Notes: generated by a model from the letters alone, not told the origin. 64,000 bases of DNA from Paenibacillus lautus NBRC 15380 (GCF_004000945.1 NZ_BIMF01000005.1:62001-126000), one strand, 5' to 3'. Positions 34,599-43,490 are shown, numbered from the stretch's first letter. Program-made: numbers and translations.

Positions 34599-35535
34599 GC
34601 ATCTCCCCTCCTTTACGGGAGTTATACCCGGGGACGGGTCTTCGTGCGGGGCGGTAGGCACTCGGTAAATCTGCAGCAGACAGCAAAGCCATGAAGCATA
34701 ATCCCATCATGGATCCGCTAAGCGTTAACGGATTGAACGGAGCCTTCATTAACTGGGGGGCCGTCATCCATGCTCCAAGCATCAAGACCGACAGCAAGAG
34801 AATTTGCAGCCTGTACCACAACCGACTCTTATGGAAGAGCAGCGTCAATAACCCAACGCCAATCTCGGTTATGCCTAGAAATGTCAGCACCAAGCCCTCC
34901 TGCCCTCCTGCCAAGCCCGACTGCCGCAACAGATCAAGCTCACCGGCTTCCGGGAACAACAGCTTCGGTACCAGCCCTTCATAACACCATAGAATGACCA
35001 GCATAAGTACGCTCAAGGCATGGATGAGTGCCTTTGGAATCGTTGCCGAAGGCGGAATATCCTTCTCTGCCCACAAACGCAGCACATCAAAGCTCCAAGC
35101 CGTCGCCGCGCCGAATAAAGGCCGAAACAGCAACCGGTCAAACCACTCGCCTGCCATTCCGAACCGTGTTTTGTAATCGTATTGGGTAGAGAAGCTTATG
35201 ATGCCGCCCCCCTTGTCCGCATACTTCCAATAGCCGCTTCCCTCCCGAATCAGGGAACAGCGCTGATCCGAGCCGAATCGCAGTACCGAGATGCGATTCC
35301 CCGTCTTCGGGTGCACGGCTGTTTTCGCAGCTCCCGTCCCCGTAGCTTCCAATCCGAAACCAATGCGGGTTTTATATAGAAACTGCTGGATGTCCGAATC
35401 AGCCTTCGGCAAATAATGGATCTCGGAAAACCGCAAATCCCACTGTTGATGCAGCTCAGGCCTCTGCGTCAACGTCCACAGCTTCTCCATATCCGTCTGG
35501 ATATCGAGCTCGACATAGATCGGTTTTCTCTTCAT
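34582..35535 (-). CDS. SRPBCC domain fused to DoxX-like membrane domain
   Basis: A 317-residue protein. Residues 1-150 look like a START/SRPBCC ligand-binding domain (VELDIQTDMEKLWTLTQRPE, GTGAAKTAVHPKTGNRISVL, then TQYDYKTRFGMAGEWFDRLL). Residues 170-295 hold four membrane segments of DoxX-like type (LMVILWCYEGLVPKLLFPEA, LTFLGITEIGVGLLTLLFHK). The polar tail overlaps the DUF4166 gene. The pair could handle a hydrophobic ligand at the membrane, which is inference from the folds. It follows a two-component system separated by a strong hairpin. Confidence 0.8.
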   Translation of the reverse strand: MKRKPIYVELDIQTDMEKLWTLTQRPELHQQWDLRFSEIHYLPKADSDIQQFLYKTRIGFGLEATGTGAAKTAVHPKTGNRISVLRFGSDQRCSLIREGSGYWKYADKGGGIISFSTQYDYKTRFGMAGEWFDRLLFRPLFGAATAWSFDVLRLWAEKDIPPSATIPKALIHALSVLMLVILWCYEGLVPKLLFPEAGELDLLRQSGLAGGQEGLVLTFLGITEIGVGLLTLLFHKSRLWYRLQILLLSVLMLGAWMTAPQLMKAPFNPLTLSGSMMGLCFMALLSAADLPSAYRPARRPVPGYNSRKGGEMHDLDL

Positions 35536-35656
35536 GCGCTTCAGCTCCCCTTGGGATGTCCTTTAGGTCTTCTGCCGGACACCTCTCTATTTACAAGCCA
35601 TTTTACAGCCGTGGGGGGACTCCCCGTTAGACCTCTCTTTTGTAGAACATACCAAG

Positions 35657-35685
35657 AAGAGGTACTACGTTTCGTAGTACCTCTT
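35657..35685 (-). terminator. Hairpin after the response regulator gene
   Basis: AAGAGGTACTACG, loop of three, CGTAGTACCTCTT: a perfect 13-bp stem between the response regulator and the SRPBCC gene. The U tract is weak (CTTCTTGG on the minus strand). Confidence 0.65.
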
Positions 35686-35725
35686 CCGGTCCTTCTATAT
35701 AATCCGGCCATAATTGATCCTAGAG

Positions 35726-36364
35726 CTAGTTGTCGTTCTCTCGCACGATCCCTTTGCGGCGGACCTTCTCCACGGCTTCCTTGCTATTTCTTACCCCGAG
35801 CTTTTTCAAAATTTTATTGATCTGGTTCTTGAGCGTGCTCTCGGTTTTGAACAGTTTCTTCTCCATCTGGGAATGGGTGTACCCTTCATCCAATAGATCA
35901 AACACCTCACGCTCCGCAGGCGTCAAGCCGCGCAGCTGCTCTTCGCGCTTAAGGCGGGCGAATTCCTTGAGCAGCACCTCCATCGATCCCGGATGAAGCA
36001 CAGCGCTTCGGATGGCAGCCGGCAGCTCCTTAAACTTCGACTTCTCAATATAATTGACGGCACCGGCCGTAAAGGATTGCGTGATCACCTGCTCGTCACC
36101 CAGTGAGGTCAACATGATGGCCTTGGCCTGCGGCTTGCGCTCAAGAATTTCGGCGGCCGTGTATATCCCGTCAAGTCGGCCGGCAGTCAGCTGAATATCC
36201 ATTAGCACGATATCAAAGGATAGGATTTGCGCCATCGCAATCGCTTGTTCGGACGACTCGGCCGTCCCGACAACGATCATATCCTCCTGCGCATTTAGAA
36301 AAACGGTCATCGATTTAATCCAATCCGGATCATCCTCTACCAAGAAGATTTGTATGCGATTCAA
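35726..36364 (-). CDS. LuxR/NarL-type response regulator
   Basis: A 212-residue protein. The receiver domain begins IQIFLVEDDPDW with the acidic pair, has the phospho-acceptor Asp in DIVLMDIQL (about residue 52), Thr/Ser in AIMLTSLGD and Lys in YIEKSKF. The C-terminal LuxR helix-turn-helix is LTPAEREVFDLLDEGYTHSQ and onward. Its ATG overlaps the kinase stop by four bases (ATGA), so it is coupled to the kinase upstream. Target genes are unknown; the SRPBCC-DUF4166 pair just downstream is a candidate. Confidence 0.92.
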   Translation of the reverse strand: MNRIQIFLVEDDPDWIKSMTVFLNAQEDMIVVGTAESSEQAIAMAQILSFDIVLMDIQLTAGRLDGIYTAAEILERKPQAKAIMLTSLGDEQVITQSFTAGAVNYIEKSKFKELPAAIRSAVLHPGSMEVLLKEFARLKREEQLRGLTPAEREVFDLLDEGYTHSQMEKKLFKTESTLKNQINKILKKLGVRNSKEAVEKVRRKGIVRENDN

Positions 36365-37707
36365 GCTTCTTCCCTCCCGGATAAACGAATGATTTTACTG
36401 CGCGGAAAATATAACGTAATCTCCGTACCAACCGCTTCGCGGCTCTCCAGACCTACGGAGCCTCCGCTTTTCTTCATCACGTTATAAACATACGACAAAC
36501 CAAGCCCGAAGTTATCCTTCTTATGGCCCTTGGTGCTGTAAAAAGGTTCAAACACAAGCGCCTGCTGCGCTCTCGGAATTCCAATCCCGTTATCCTTAAC
36601 GGTAATCGCCGCTCCTTTGCGGTCTGCCGTTATCGTTATCGTAATCAGCCCTCCCTCAGGCATCGCCTCCACACTGTTACGCATGAGATTGCTGATCGCT
36701 TCCTTCAAATGGACGGGATCTGCGAGCAGCCAAGGCCGCTGACGGCAAATCACCTTCAATTCAACACCATGCCTGCGCAACAGATCCTGTTCGCGGAGCT
36801 GCAGCTTCGCAAGCAGCTGATCCACGCGGAGAGGCTGTTCCACAAGCTTAAACGCCTTCATCTGCTGCTGCATGCGCCCCACCATGGCAAGCAGATGGTC
36901 CGATGAGTTCGCTATGACTTCAAGCTGTTCGATGGCAACGCCGTTGTCCAGTGGCAGCAGCTGCTTTACATTTTCGGCGCTCATCGCAATCTTCCCGATT
37001 TCGTTCTTGATGGTATGATTCAGCATGGAAGTCCCCGAGCTGACGGCTTGCATTGTGCGATCCAGCGGATCGCGCTCAAATTTCAGTCGTACGCCCAGGA
37101 CGCCGTACACAAAGGTACAGATGACGGCAACGCCCAGCGAATACAGAATGAACAGAGACACATACCGGAACGAATCATAACCGGGCGAGATCAGATTTCC
37201 AACATTAATCAACAGCATCACGCCAAGCAAGGTAGGCACCATAATCCAGGTGGTAATCCACATGCTTTTGCGTTTTTGTGGATTCATCTCATGCGACAAC
37301 GCGCGAATAAGCAAGGCACAGGCGGCCACATAATAGGGAACCGTCCATACGAATAACCATCCATAATGAATTCGGTAATCTTCCGTCAAAAGCACCTGGG
37401 CCAGCATCGCCAGCACCGGCAAAAACAAGCCTATTTTGAAATCGCGTTTTCTCTTACGCTGCCCGGGCGTGCGTGTATACACCAAGCAAAATATTAACAC
37501 GCAATACGGTGTCAAGGTATGGTTTAGAAATTGAATCCACGGCTCGTACCCGGCCGCAATAAAACCGGAAGGCGCAAGCAAATCCGTTAAACCCCCGATT
37601 CCTGCGCTCCACAGAAAAAAAGCTGCCCAGCGGTTCACCTCGCTCCGAGGCTGATTGAACAGCAGCACAGCCGCCGCGCTCCAAAGCGCTACCACATAAT
37701 ACATCAT
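36361..37707 (-). CDS. Membrane sensor histidine kinase
   Basis: A 448-residue protein. About seven membrane segments in residues 1-215, then a dimerisation region with an atypical H-box SMLNHTIKNEIGKIAMSAEN (His near 235), and an intact ATPase domain with N box NLMRNSVEAMPEGG, G1 DNGIGIP and G2 GLGLSYVYNVMKKSGG. The 7-membrane-segment sensor resembles 7TMR-type input domains, and the H-box differs from the HisKA_3 type usually paired with LuxR response regulators. The signal is unknown. No ribosome binding site is obvious before the double ATG. Confidence 0.9.
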   Translation of the reverse strand: MMYYVVALWSAAAVLLFNQPRSEVNRWAAFFLWSAGIGGLTDLLAPSGFIAAGYEPWIQFLNHTLTPYCVLIFCLVYTRTPGQRKRKRDFKIGLFLPVLAMLAQVLLTEDYRIHYGWLFVWTVPYYVAACALLIRALSHEMNPQKRKSMWITTWIMVPTLLGVMLLINVGNLISPGYDSFRYVSLFILYSLGVAVICTFVYGVLGVRLKFERDPLDRTMQAVSSGTSMLNHTIKNEIGKIAMSAENVKQLLPLDNGVAIEQLEVIANSSDHLLAMVGRMQQQMKAFKLVEQPLRVDQLLAKLQLREQDLLRRHGVELKVICRQRPWLLADPVHLKEAISNLMRNSVEAMPEGGLITITITADRKGAAITVKDNGIGIPRAQQALVFEPFYSTKGHKKDNFGLGLSYVYNVMKKSGGSVGLESREAVGTEITLYFPRSKIIRLSGREEA

Positions 37708-37843
37708 GAAACATCGTCCATTCTCTTCCCGAATATAGTTTCATCCTACCACAATTGCGACAGCTGCGGGGGCCTCCTACCTATCTTCACGAACAAGTCG
37801 GATCCATCGAATCATGAAATTGGTTTACTTCATAGCTTCGATT

Positions 37844-37871
37844 TTTACATAGCGAAAACATTCAGTTTACA
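37844..37871 (+). promoter_or_regulatory. Three PhoP-like boxes upstream of VTC operon
   Basis: TTTACA 37844-37849, N5, AAAACA 37855-37860, N5, TTTACA 37866-37871: three hexamers at exact 11-bp period, matching the TTHACA-N5 arrangement of Bacillus PhoP sites in gene orientation. They lie about 100-125 bp before the VTC start codon. Confidence 0.55.
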
Positions 37872-37967
37872 TTCAGCCGCGTTTAAGAAAGATATCAGGA
37901 ACGATTGATAGGATAGATCTCGTAAGCAAACAAGCATATGCATGACAGAGAGAAACGAGGTGGAAAC

Positions 37968-38681
37968 ATGACAACCCCATTGAAATACCGGAACGAGCTG
38001 AAGTTTTTTGTGAATCTTCACCAATATCGGATCATCAGTCAACGATTGAAGAATCTAGTGACCTACGATCAGCATGCCGGACCCGGCGGGGAATATCACA
38101 TTCGAAGCTTGTACTTTGACGATATCAACAACAAAGCATTATACGAGAAGCTGGCGGGCGTCCGGGATCGGGTGAAATACCGCATCCGCATCTACAACGT
38201 AACCGACGACACCATCCATTTTGAGAAGAAAATCAAATTCCGGGATTACATCACCAAGCTGAAGGAGCCGCTCACAAGGGAAATGGTCGATCAGATCATG
38301 ACCGGTCAATACGAATGCCTCTATCAGCCGGATAAACCATTAATGATGGAGCTGTATCACGAGATGAAGCATAAGCTGCTGCGGCCCAAAGTCATTGTCG
38401 ATTATGTCCGCGAGCCGTATGTCTGCGCTAACGGAAATGTCCGGATCACGTTTGACAAGGAGCTTCGAACCGGCCTGCACTCCACGGATCTGTTCAATCG
38501 GAATCTGCTGCCCATCCGGGCGATGGATGAGAATCTGATCATACTGGAAGTCAAATATGACGAGTATATCCCGGATTACATCAAAATCGCGCTGCAGTTG
38601 GAAGGACTGGGCCGTCAATCGGCCTCTAAGTATGTGATGTGCCGTAAATTTCTGAAATATAACACATGGGAGGATCAATAG
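37968..38681 (+). CDS. VTC-domain polyphosphate polymerase family protein
   Basis: A 237-residue protein starting at ATG 37968 behind AGGTGG. It is a single VTC (triphosphate-tunnel) domain: KYRNELKFFVNLHQYRIISQ, then HIRSLYFDDINNKALYEKL, RVKYRIRIYN, HFEKKIKFRDYI, RPKVIVDYVREPYV, and FDKEL to ILEVKYDEYIPDY. These charged beta strands line the tunnel in eukaryotic Vtc4, which makes polyphosphate from ATP; bacterial single-domain relatives are predicted to act similarly. First gene of the operon with DUF4956 and CotH genes (gaps 3 and 18 bp). PhoP-like boxes upstream fit a phosphate role. Confidence 0.9.
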   Translation: MTTPLKYRNELKFFVNLHQYRIISQRLKNLVTYDQHAGPGGEYHIRSLYFDDINNKALYEKLAGVRDRVKYRIRIYNVTDDTIHFEKKIKFRDYITKLKEPLTREMVDQIMTGQYECLYQPDKPLMMELYHEMKHKLLRPKVIVDYVREPYVCANGNVRITFDKELRTGLHSTDLFNRNLLPIRAMDENLIILEVKYDEYIPDYIKIALQLEGLGRQSASKYVMCRKFLKYNTWEDQ

Positions 38682-38684
38682 TTC

Positions 38685-39392
38685 ATGAATACTACGACTT
38701 CAAGCAATACAAATACCACCAATTTTTCGGATATCATCAAAAAATCCGTCATGGAAAATTTCGTATCCGACATCAGCATCGCCAAAATTCTGATTACGCT
38801 GGCCGTTGCCTTTGTTATCGGACTATTTATTTATCTGCTCTATAAAAGAGTCTTCAGCGGCGTGCTGTATTCCAAAAGCTTTAACGTGTCTCTGATCGGG
38901 ATGACCATGATCACGGCCGTTGTCATCATTGCCATCAACTCCAATCTCGTGCTCTCGCTCGGTATGGTCGGCGCACTCTCCATCGTCCGTTTCCGTACCC
39001 CCATCAAGGACCCAACCGATCTGATCTTCCTGTTCTGGGCCGCGGTTGCCGGGATCGTCACCGGAGCCGGGTTCTATACGCTGGCTGCCATCGGCTCCGT
39101 CGTTGTCGGTCTTATCCTGTTCTTCTTCATTAAGAAAGCGACAGTGGATACCCCTTATCTGCTCGTGGTCCATTGCGATCATGAGCAGAGCGAGCGGGCC
39201 GTAAAAGAACAAATCGGTCAAGCCGTGAAGCGTTATAATCTGAAGCAAAAAACCGTGACGCCAGGCAGCATTGAAGTGACGCTGGAAGTAAGGCTGCGTG
39301 ACGCCGAAGGCCAGTTCGTAAACAAGCTGTCCCAGCTCCCGGGCGTTCATAACGCGGTACTGATCAGTTACAGTGGCGACTATGTATCCTAA
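38685..39392 (+). CDS. DUF4956 membrane protein
   Basis: A 235-residue protein with three to four membrane segments (about residues 28-50, 63-85, 92-145) containing GMVGALSIVRFRTPIKDPTD, the DUF4956 signature, and a C-terminal soluble domain (about 155-235) of ferredoxin-like beta-alpha pattern (SIEVTLEVRLRDAEGQFVNK). DUF4956 genes very often sit with VTC and CotH genes, as here, and the protein may move or bind the product. The start ATG is 3 bp after the VTC stop; the GGAGG lies in the VTC gene. Confidence 0.88.
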   Translation: MNTTTSSNTNTTNFSDIIKKSVMENFVSDISIAKILITLAVAFVIGLFIYLLYKRVFSGVLYSKSFNVSLIGMTMITAVVIIAINSNLVLSLGMVGALSIVRFRTPIKDPTDLIFLFWAAVAGIVTGAGFYTLAAIGSVVVGLILFFFIKKATVDTPYLLVVHCDHEQSERAVKEQIGQAVKRYNLKQKTVTPGSIEVTLEVRLRDAEGQFVNKLSQLPGVHNAVLISYSGDYVS

Positions 39393-39410
39393 GTCAGGCG
39401 GTGGTCAGAG

Positions 39411-41123
39411 ATGAAAAAGAAAAGAATGACGCTCCTGCTGTCCCTAGCGCTGGCCATAGTCCTCCTAAGCTCCGGCTGCCAATGGACACCCACACCTGCC
39501 GAAACGATGAGCAGCACGGACAGCGATGCCCAGCAGGAGCAAATCGATTCGGCGGTTTTTCCGAAGGATAAGGTCATTGATGTTAAAATCACGATGGACG
39601 AAGCCGATTTTCAGGATATGCTGGACAACGCCAGCGCCGAAGAATACAAAGAAGCATCCGTCAATTACAACGGCATGCAATTGGATCATGTCGGCATTCG
39701 CACCAAAGGCAATTTAAGCCTGCGCAGCGTAGTCAATTCAGACTCCGACCGCTACAGCTTCAAACTATCCTTTGACGAATACCTCAATCAAACCTTGAAT
39801 GGAATCAGTAAAATCAATCTGAACAACAACTACAGCGATGCCTCGTATATGCGGGAATTCCTGACCTACGAGCTGGCGGATTCAGTCGGATTGCCAACAC
39901 CCGGCTTCTCTTACGTCAATGTATACGTTAACGATGAATTATGGGGGTTCTACCTCGCGATTGAACAGATTGGCGACTCCTATCTGGAGCGTCATTTCAA
40001 TAATTCCTACGGCGCGTTGTACAAGGCCGAAATGAACGGTGCGGGCAGCGATCTGACTTGGCTTGGCAATGACCCCGATTCCTATACCGGACTTGTCATG
40101 AAATCCAAGTCCTCCAATGACGATGTATTGATCGATATGCTGGACGAGCTCAATAACGGCTCCGATTATGAGAAGGTCCTGGACGTGGATAATGTACTTA
40201 AGTACGTTGCCTTGAACGTCGTTGCTTCCAATATGGACAGCTACCTGGGGATGAACAAACAGAACTATTATCTGTATGAGAACAAAGGCGTCTTCTCTGT
40301 CCTGCCTTGGGATTACAATATGGCATTTGGGGGATTCGGCGGATCGGGCATCCTTATTGACGAGCCTACTCAGGGAGCCTTGGCGGAACGGCCCCTGATT
40401 GCCAAGCTGCTCGAGGTTGACAAATATAAGGAGCGCTATCACGCCATCCTCTCGGAGATGCTGGAGGGCTACATGCAGCAGGAAACATTCAATGAACGGG
40501 TGGCGCAATTACAAGATTTAATTTCCGGGCACGTTAAGCAAGACCCGAGACCTTTCTACACCTATGAGGAGTACGAGCAATCCATCCCGACATTAACTTC
40601 ATTCGTGGAAGAGTCCATGGATAATATCCAGCAGCAGCTGGATGGAACGATTCCTTCCGCAGGCGATGGAACCGGCAGCGGCGGCGGCATGGGTCCGGGC
40701 GGTGGCGGCGGTATGGTACCTGGCGGGAACACGCCCACCAACAACGAAAGAACAACGGTTGATGCTGCTCCAGCCGTAAATACAGAACCATCACAAAATG
40801 CAGAAGAGCTTCCTGAAGATCAAACCCAATCTTCGGATCAGCCCCCTTCTGATGGAAATCAACCGGTCATGCCTCAAGACCCTGTCCAGAATGGTCAAGG
40901 CCAAGTGCCGGATTTCCCTCAGGGGCAGATGGGGAACGGATTCGGCGGCGAGTTTGGCGGTCAAATGCAGGGAGGCCCAGGAATGGGCCGGCCGGGCGAT
41001 CGGTCAAACGGGAATGCCGAGGAACAAGGCAGTCCCAAGGAAGCCTTGTACGCCGGAGTATCCATCGCCCTGCTGCTTCTCTCTTGTCTCTTCGTAACAC
41101 TGTATAAACGTAAAAGACTGTAA
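39411..41123 (+). CDS. CotH kinase family lipoprotein with C-terminal membrane anchor
   Basis: A 570-residue protein. Signal peptide with lipobox LSSGC near residue 22. CotH domain spans about 45-400: VIDVKITMDEADFQDMLDNA, GIRTKGNLSLRS, KINLNNNYSDASYMREFLTY, NVYVNDELWGFYLAIEQI, and the metal-binding VLPWDYNMAFGG. Bacterial CotH proteins are atypical kinases that phosphorylate Ser in coat proteins. Residues 410-540 are a Gly/Pro/Gln-rich low-complexity region, followed by a single membrane segment (AGVSIALLLLSCLFVTLY) and KRKRL. A lipid anchor plus a C-terminal membrane segment is unusual. Last gene of the VTC operon. Confidence 0.92.
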   Translation: MKKKRMTLLLSLALAIVLLSSGCQWTPTPAETMSSTDSDAQQEQIDSAVFPKDKVIDVKITMDEADFQDMLDNASAEEYKEASVNYNGMQLDHVGIRTKGNLSLRSVVNSDSDRYSFKLSFDEYLNQTLNGISKINLNNNYSDASYMREFLTYELADSVGLPTPGFSYVNVYVNDELWGFYLAIEQIGDSYLERHFNNSYGALYKAEMNGAGSDLTWLGNDPDSYTGLVMKSKSSNDDVLIDMLDELNNGSDYEKVLDVDNVLKYVALNVVASNMDSYLGMNKQNYYLYENKGVFSVLPWDYNMAFGGFGGSGILIDEPTQGALAERPLIAKLLEVDKYKERYHAILSEMLEGYMQQETFNERVAQLQDLISGHVKQDPRPFYTYEEYEQSIPTLTSFVEESMDNIQQQLDGTIPSAGDGTGSGGGMGPGGGGGMVPGGNTPTNNERTTVDAAPAVNTEPSQNAEELPEDQTQSSDQPPSDGNQPVMPQDPVQNGQGQVPDFPQGQMGNGFGGEFGGQMQGGPGMGRPGDRSNGNAEEQGSPKEALYAGVSIALLLLSCLFVTLYKRKRL

Positions 41124-41132
41124 TCATCTAAC

Positions 41133-41174
41133 AAGGGGCAGTTCCCAAGGTCGATACCTTGGGAACTGCCCCTT
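41133..41174. terminator. Strong bidirectional terminator
   Basis: AAGGGGCAGTTCCCAAGG at 41133-41150 pairs perfectly over 18 bp with 41157-41174, with a six-base loop. It ends the VTC-CotH operon and the convergent gene at 41217. Confidence 0.85.
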
Positions 41175-41216
41175 TATCTACGATCGTTTGAGCCTATGAC
41201 CGATGGTTTACACCTA

Positions 41217-41534
41217 TTATACAATGAACCACGTGATCATGATGGGCGCTCCGATCAGGATCATGCCCAGCGCCATGACGATCCTCGTCGTATTTCTAGA
41301 CAGCTTGTGCTGGGTCGCAGCTGAACGATACCAACCGCTGAATTGCAGGCGATTGCGATAAAGGACCAGAAACCACAGTACATTCCCCACGAACAGGAAC
41401 AGGAAGTATAGTCCTTCCCAAGGTACCCAGTTCTTCAGTATTTGATGTTCTATGTTGCCCAGAACGGTTACAAAGATCATCATAATGATCATCATACGAA
41501 TCATTTCGAGAATCGATGAGGCCAATTTGGTCAT
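41217..41534 (-). CDS. Small membrane protein, three segments
   Basis: A 105-residue hydrophobic protein: segments near residues 12-32 (MIRMMIIMMIFVTVLG), 42-60 (GLYFLFLFVGNVLWFLVLY) and 85-104 (IVMALGMILIGAPIMITWFI). A basic loop (RNRLQFSGWYRSAATQHK) separates the second and third. I do not recognise a family. AGGAG precedes the ATG, and the gene appears monocistronic. Confidence 0.7.
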   Translation of the reverse strand: MTKLASSILEMIRMMIIMMIFVTVLGNIEHQILKNWVPWEGLYFLFLFVGNVLWFLVLYRNRLQFSGWYRSAATQHKLSRNTTRIVMALGMILIGAPIMITWFIV

Positions 41535-41607
41535 AACACTTACTCCTTTTTAATCATGCTGGTACTGGTTATTTTTCCATTATACAGCAAAAATAAGTTC
41601 ATGATAA

Positions 41608-41650
41608 GCAAAAGGGCGATATGGCTAGTGCACCCATACCGCCCGCTTTA
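41608..41650 (-). terminator. Terminator of the acetyltransferase-TVP38 operon
   Basis: GGGCGATATGG at 41614-41624 pairs imperfectly with CCCATACCGCCC at 41633-41644; on the minus strand TTTT follows. Confidence 0.6.
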
Positions 41651-41718
41651 AATTTTGAGGCAAATCGATAACCTGTTTTGGCAATATAACCATTCCTAAA
41701 TAAGCATCACGGAGTCGG

Positions 41719-42366
41719 CTATTTCATGGGGCCTAACTCTGCTTGTTGATCCTGAACCGATTGTTTTCTTATAAAATATGAATCCAGCTTCCGACTGACC
41801 CACAAGGACAGCACGATAAAGGCAAGGACACCGAACAATTTAAAAGGTTCAGCAATAAAATCGGACAGGTTGGCACCGATGTAAGAGACACAAAACACCA
41901 TAATGCCCTTGCCCAAGGTTACAGCCATCAGATAGGACATCAGGTTCATTCGGGCCAGCCCGGCGGCCACATTGACAGCGACAAACGGCCCTACGGGAAG
42001 TATGCCAAGCAGGAAAACGTAACTGAATCCGTTGCGCTGAATCCAGCGCATACCGCGCTGAACTTTAGGTTTATTCGCCCAGCGTTCGATCAGGGCCGTA
42101 CCGGATATTTTGCGCACGATGAGAAAGGTCGTTAAGCATCCTGCCACCATACCGATCCAGGAGTAAAGAAACCCGGCCCAAAGCCCATACACCGCCGCAT
42201 TAACACCTACGATCACGATCGTGGGCATCGGTGGAATGAAGGATTTCAGGAAAGTCAGAAGGATGCCCGGCAGAGGACCTAAAGCTCTAAACTGTTCTAA
42301 CCACCATTCCAGATTGCTCTCTGTAAAGTAAGACATGATGTCCAAGTAGCCATTCAATGACTTCAC
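41719..42366 (-). CDS. TVP38/TMEM64 family membrane protein
   Basis: A 215-residue protein with the DedA-like SNARE-associated domain: about five membrane segments, TFLKSFIPPMPTIVIVGVNA, then LYSWIGMVAGCLTTFLIVRK and GFSYVFLLGILPVGPFVAVN VAAGLARM. Relatives help lipid scrambling or membrane homeostasis. The start is a GTG with weak Shine-Dalgarno. It follows the DinB gene by 23 bp and is last in a four-gene run (44297 to 41719). Confidence 0.88.
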   Translation of the reverse strand: MKSLNGYLDIMSYFTESNLEWWLEQFRALGPLPGILLTFLKSFIPPMPTIVIVGVNAAVYGLWAGFLYSWIGMVAGCLTTFLIVRKISGTALIERWANKPKVQRGMRWIQRNGFSYVFLLGILPVGPFVAVNVAAGLARMNLMSYLMAVTLGKGIMVFCVSYIGANLSDFIAEPFKLFGVLAFIVLSLWVSRKLDSYFIRKQSVQDQQAELGPMK

Positions 42367-42389
42367 CCATTTCTGCTAAGTATTGCCGA

Positions 42390-42860
42390 CTAGCCGACCT
42401 GAAGCGCCTGATTCAGCTGAGCCAGATGGTGGTTGTCGTGCCAGATGAAATCCCGCATAAATTGCGCCACCTCAAAGGGATGCCCGTCACCGTCCGTGTA
42501 CCGCAACTCATATGACGTTTCAGGCAAGGCTTCAATCACCCGAATCAGTTTCTCCCTTGCGGTTATCGTCTGATCCACCAGCGCTTCTGTCGATAACGTC
42601 TTGGCATATTGCCTCGACTCTTCATTAAACGTGTCATAATCCACATGCCGGACGGTCAATGCATCCCCTGTAGAGATTTTGGCAATGGCTTCATTGTAAA
42701 AATACTCATCCCAGCGCATGATATGGCATACCACATCACGTACGGCCCATTTCCCCTCTGCAATCGGGGTGCTCCAATATCCCTCTTCCTGTTCCGCGAA
42801 CTCTCTCACTTTGCCGATCCATGCGGAATACTCATTCAGCAGCTGCTGTTTGTCACTCAT
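42390..42860 (-). CDS. DinB-like four-helix metal protein
   Basis: A 156-residue protein starting at ATG 42860 with AGGAGG six bases upstream, overlapping the end of the DUF4269 gene by 8 bp. The DinB/YfiT pattern is present, with metal-binding histidines in VRDVVCHIMRWDEYF and in FIWHDNHHLAQLNQAL. Members include thiol transferases and DNA-damage-inducible proteins; function here is unknown. Confidence 0.85.
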   Translation of the reverse strand: MSDKQQLLNEYSAWIGKVREFAEQEEGYWSTPIAEGKWAVRDVVCHIMRWDEYFYNEAIAKISTGDALTVRHVDYDTFNEESRQYAKTLSTEALVDQTITAREKLIRVIEALPETSYELRYTDGDGHPFEVAQFMRDFIWHDNHHLAQLNQALQVG

Positions 42861-43452
42861 ATCCATCCTCCTTGTCCATATAAGATTTAATATAGGCGTC
42901 AAGTCGATCCTCCGGCCAGTGATACATCTGGAGCAGCTCTTCATAAGGATCGCCCGAGATATGTAACAGCTTCGCAAAGGCAGGCTCCGTCTTGTAACCC
43001 GACCTCTTCAGCTCGATAATCTCTTGTCTTGCAGCTTCACCGAGTTGCTTCAGAAGCTTGTATTCCACGATCATATGACGGTAACCATTCTGCTTCGTAG
43101 AAGGTAATGGCTGCGCAAAAATCTCGAACTCCCATCCTTTATACCGAAAACGCGCTACCGTTCGATCCACGTTGTTGACCGTACGGGATGAGCACGTGAA
43201 ATTCGAAACAAGTTCGCTATAACGCGTCATGAGCTCCCGCTCAAAACGGGCAGAATCCGTCACATGGCAGATGATATCAAGATCGCTTGAAGCGATGTGA
43301 ATCCCGATAGGAATCGTGCCCACCAATATCGGGTTACAAGGTTTCAAATGATCCCATAGTCTAAGCTCGTCTATAACCATGGCTGCTTGCTTCTGTTTAT
43401 CAGAGCCTAGACGTAAGTATTCCAAGTTAAGAAAATCCATAGGTTCTTGCAT
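42853..43452 (-). CDS. DUF4269 nucleotidyltransferase-like protein
   Basis: A 199-residue protein, start ATG 43452 behind GGTGGAGG. It has a nucleotidyltransferase-like core: NPILVGTIPIGIHIASSDLD (G-[GS]-like followed by S-D-x-D metal motif) and FEIFAQPLPSTKQNGYRHMI. This matches DUF4269, predicted as a minimal nucleotidyltransferase; function is unknown. The next gene (DinB) overlaps its 3' end by 8 bp. Confidence 0.85.
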   Translation of the reverse strand: MQEPMDFLNLEYLRLGSDKQKQAAMVIDELRLWDHLKPCNPILVGTIPIGIHIASSDLDIICHVTDSARFERELMTRYSELVSNFTCSSRTVNNVDRTVARFRYKGWEFEIFAQPLPSTKQNGYRHMIVEYKLLKQLGEAARQEIIELKRSGYKTEPAFAKLLHISGDPYEELLQMYHWPEDRLDAYIKSYMDKEDGYE

Positions 43453-43490
43453 GGCTGCCTCCACCTGCCTTACTCCGCTGAACTTTCAGG

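Noticed and set aside
40674-40725. GGC/GGT-rich tract resembling a tandem repeat
   Set aside because: It encodes the glycine-rich linker of the CotH protein; no separate DNA repeat unit.
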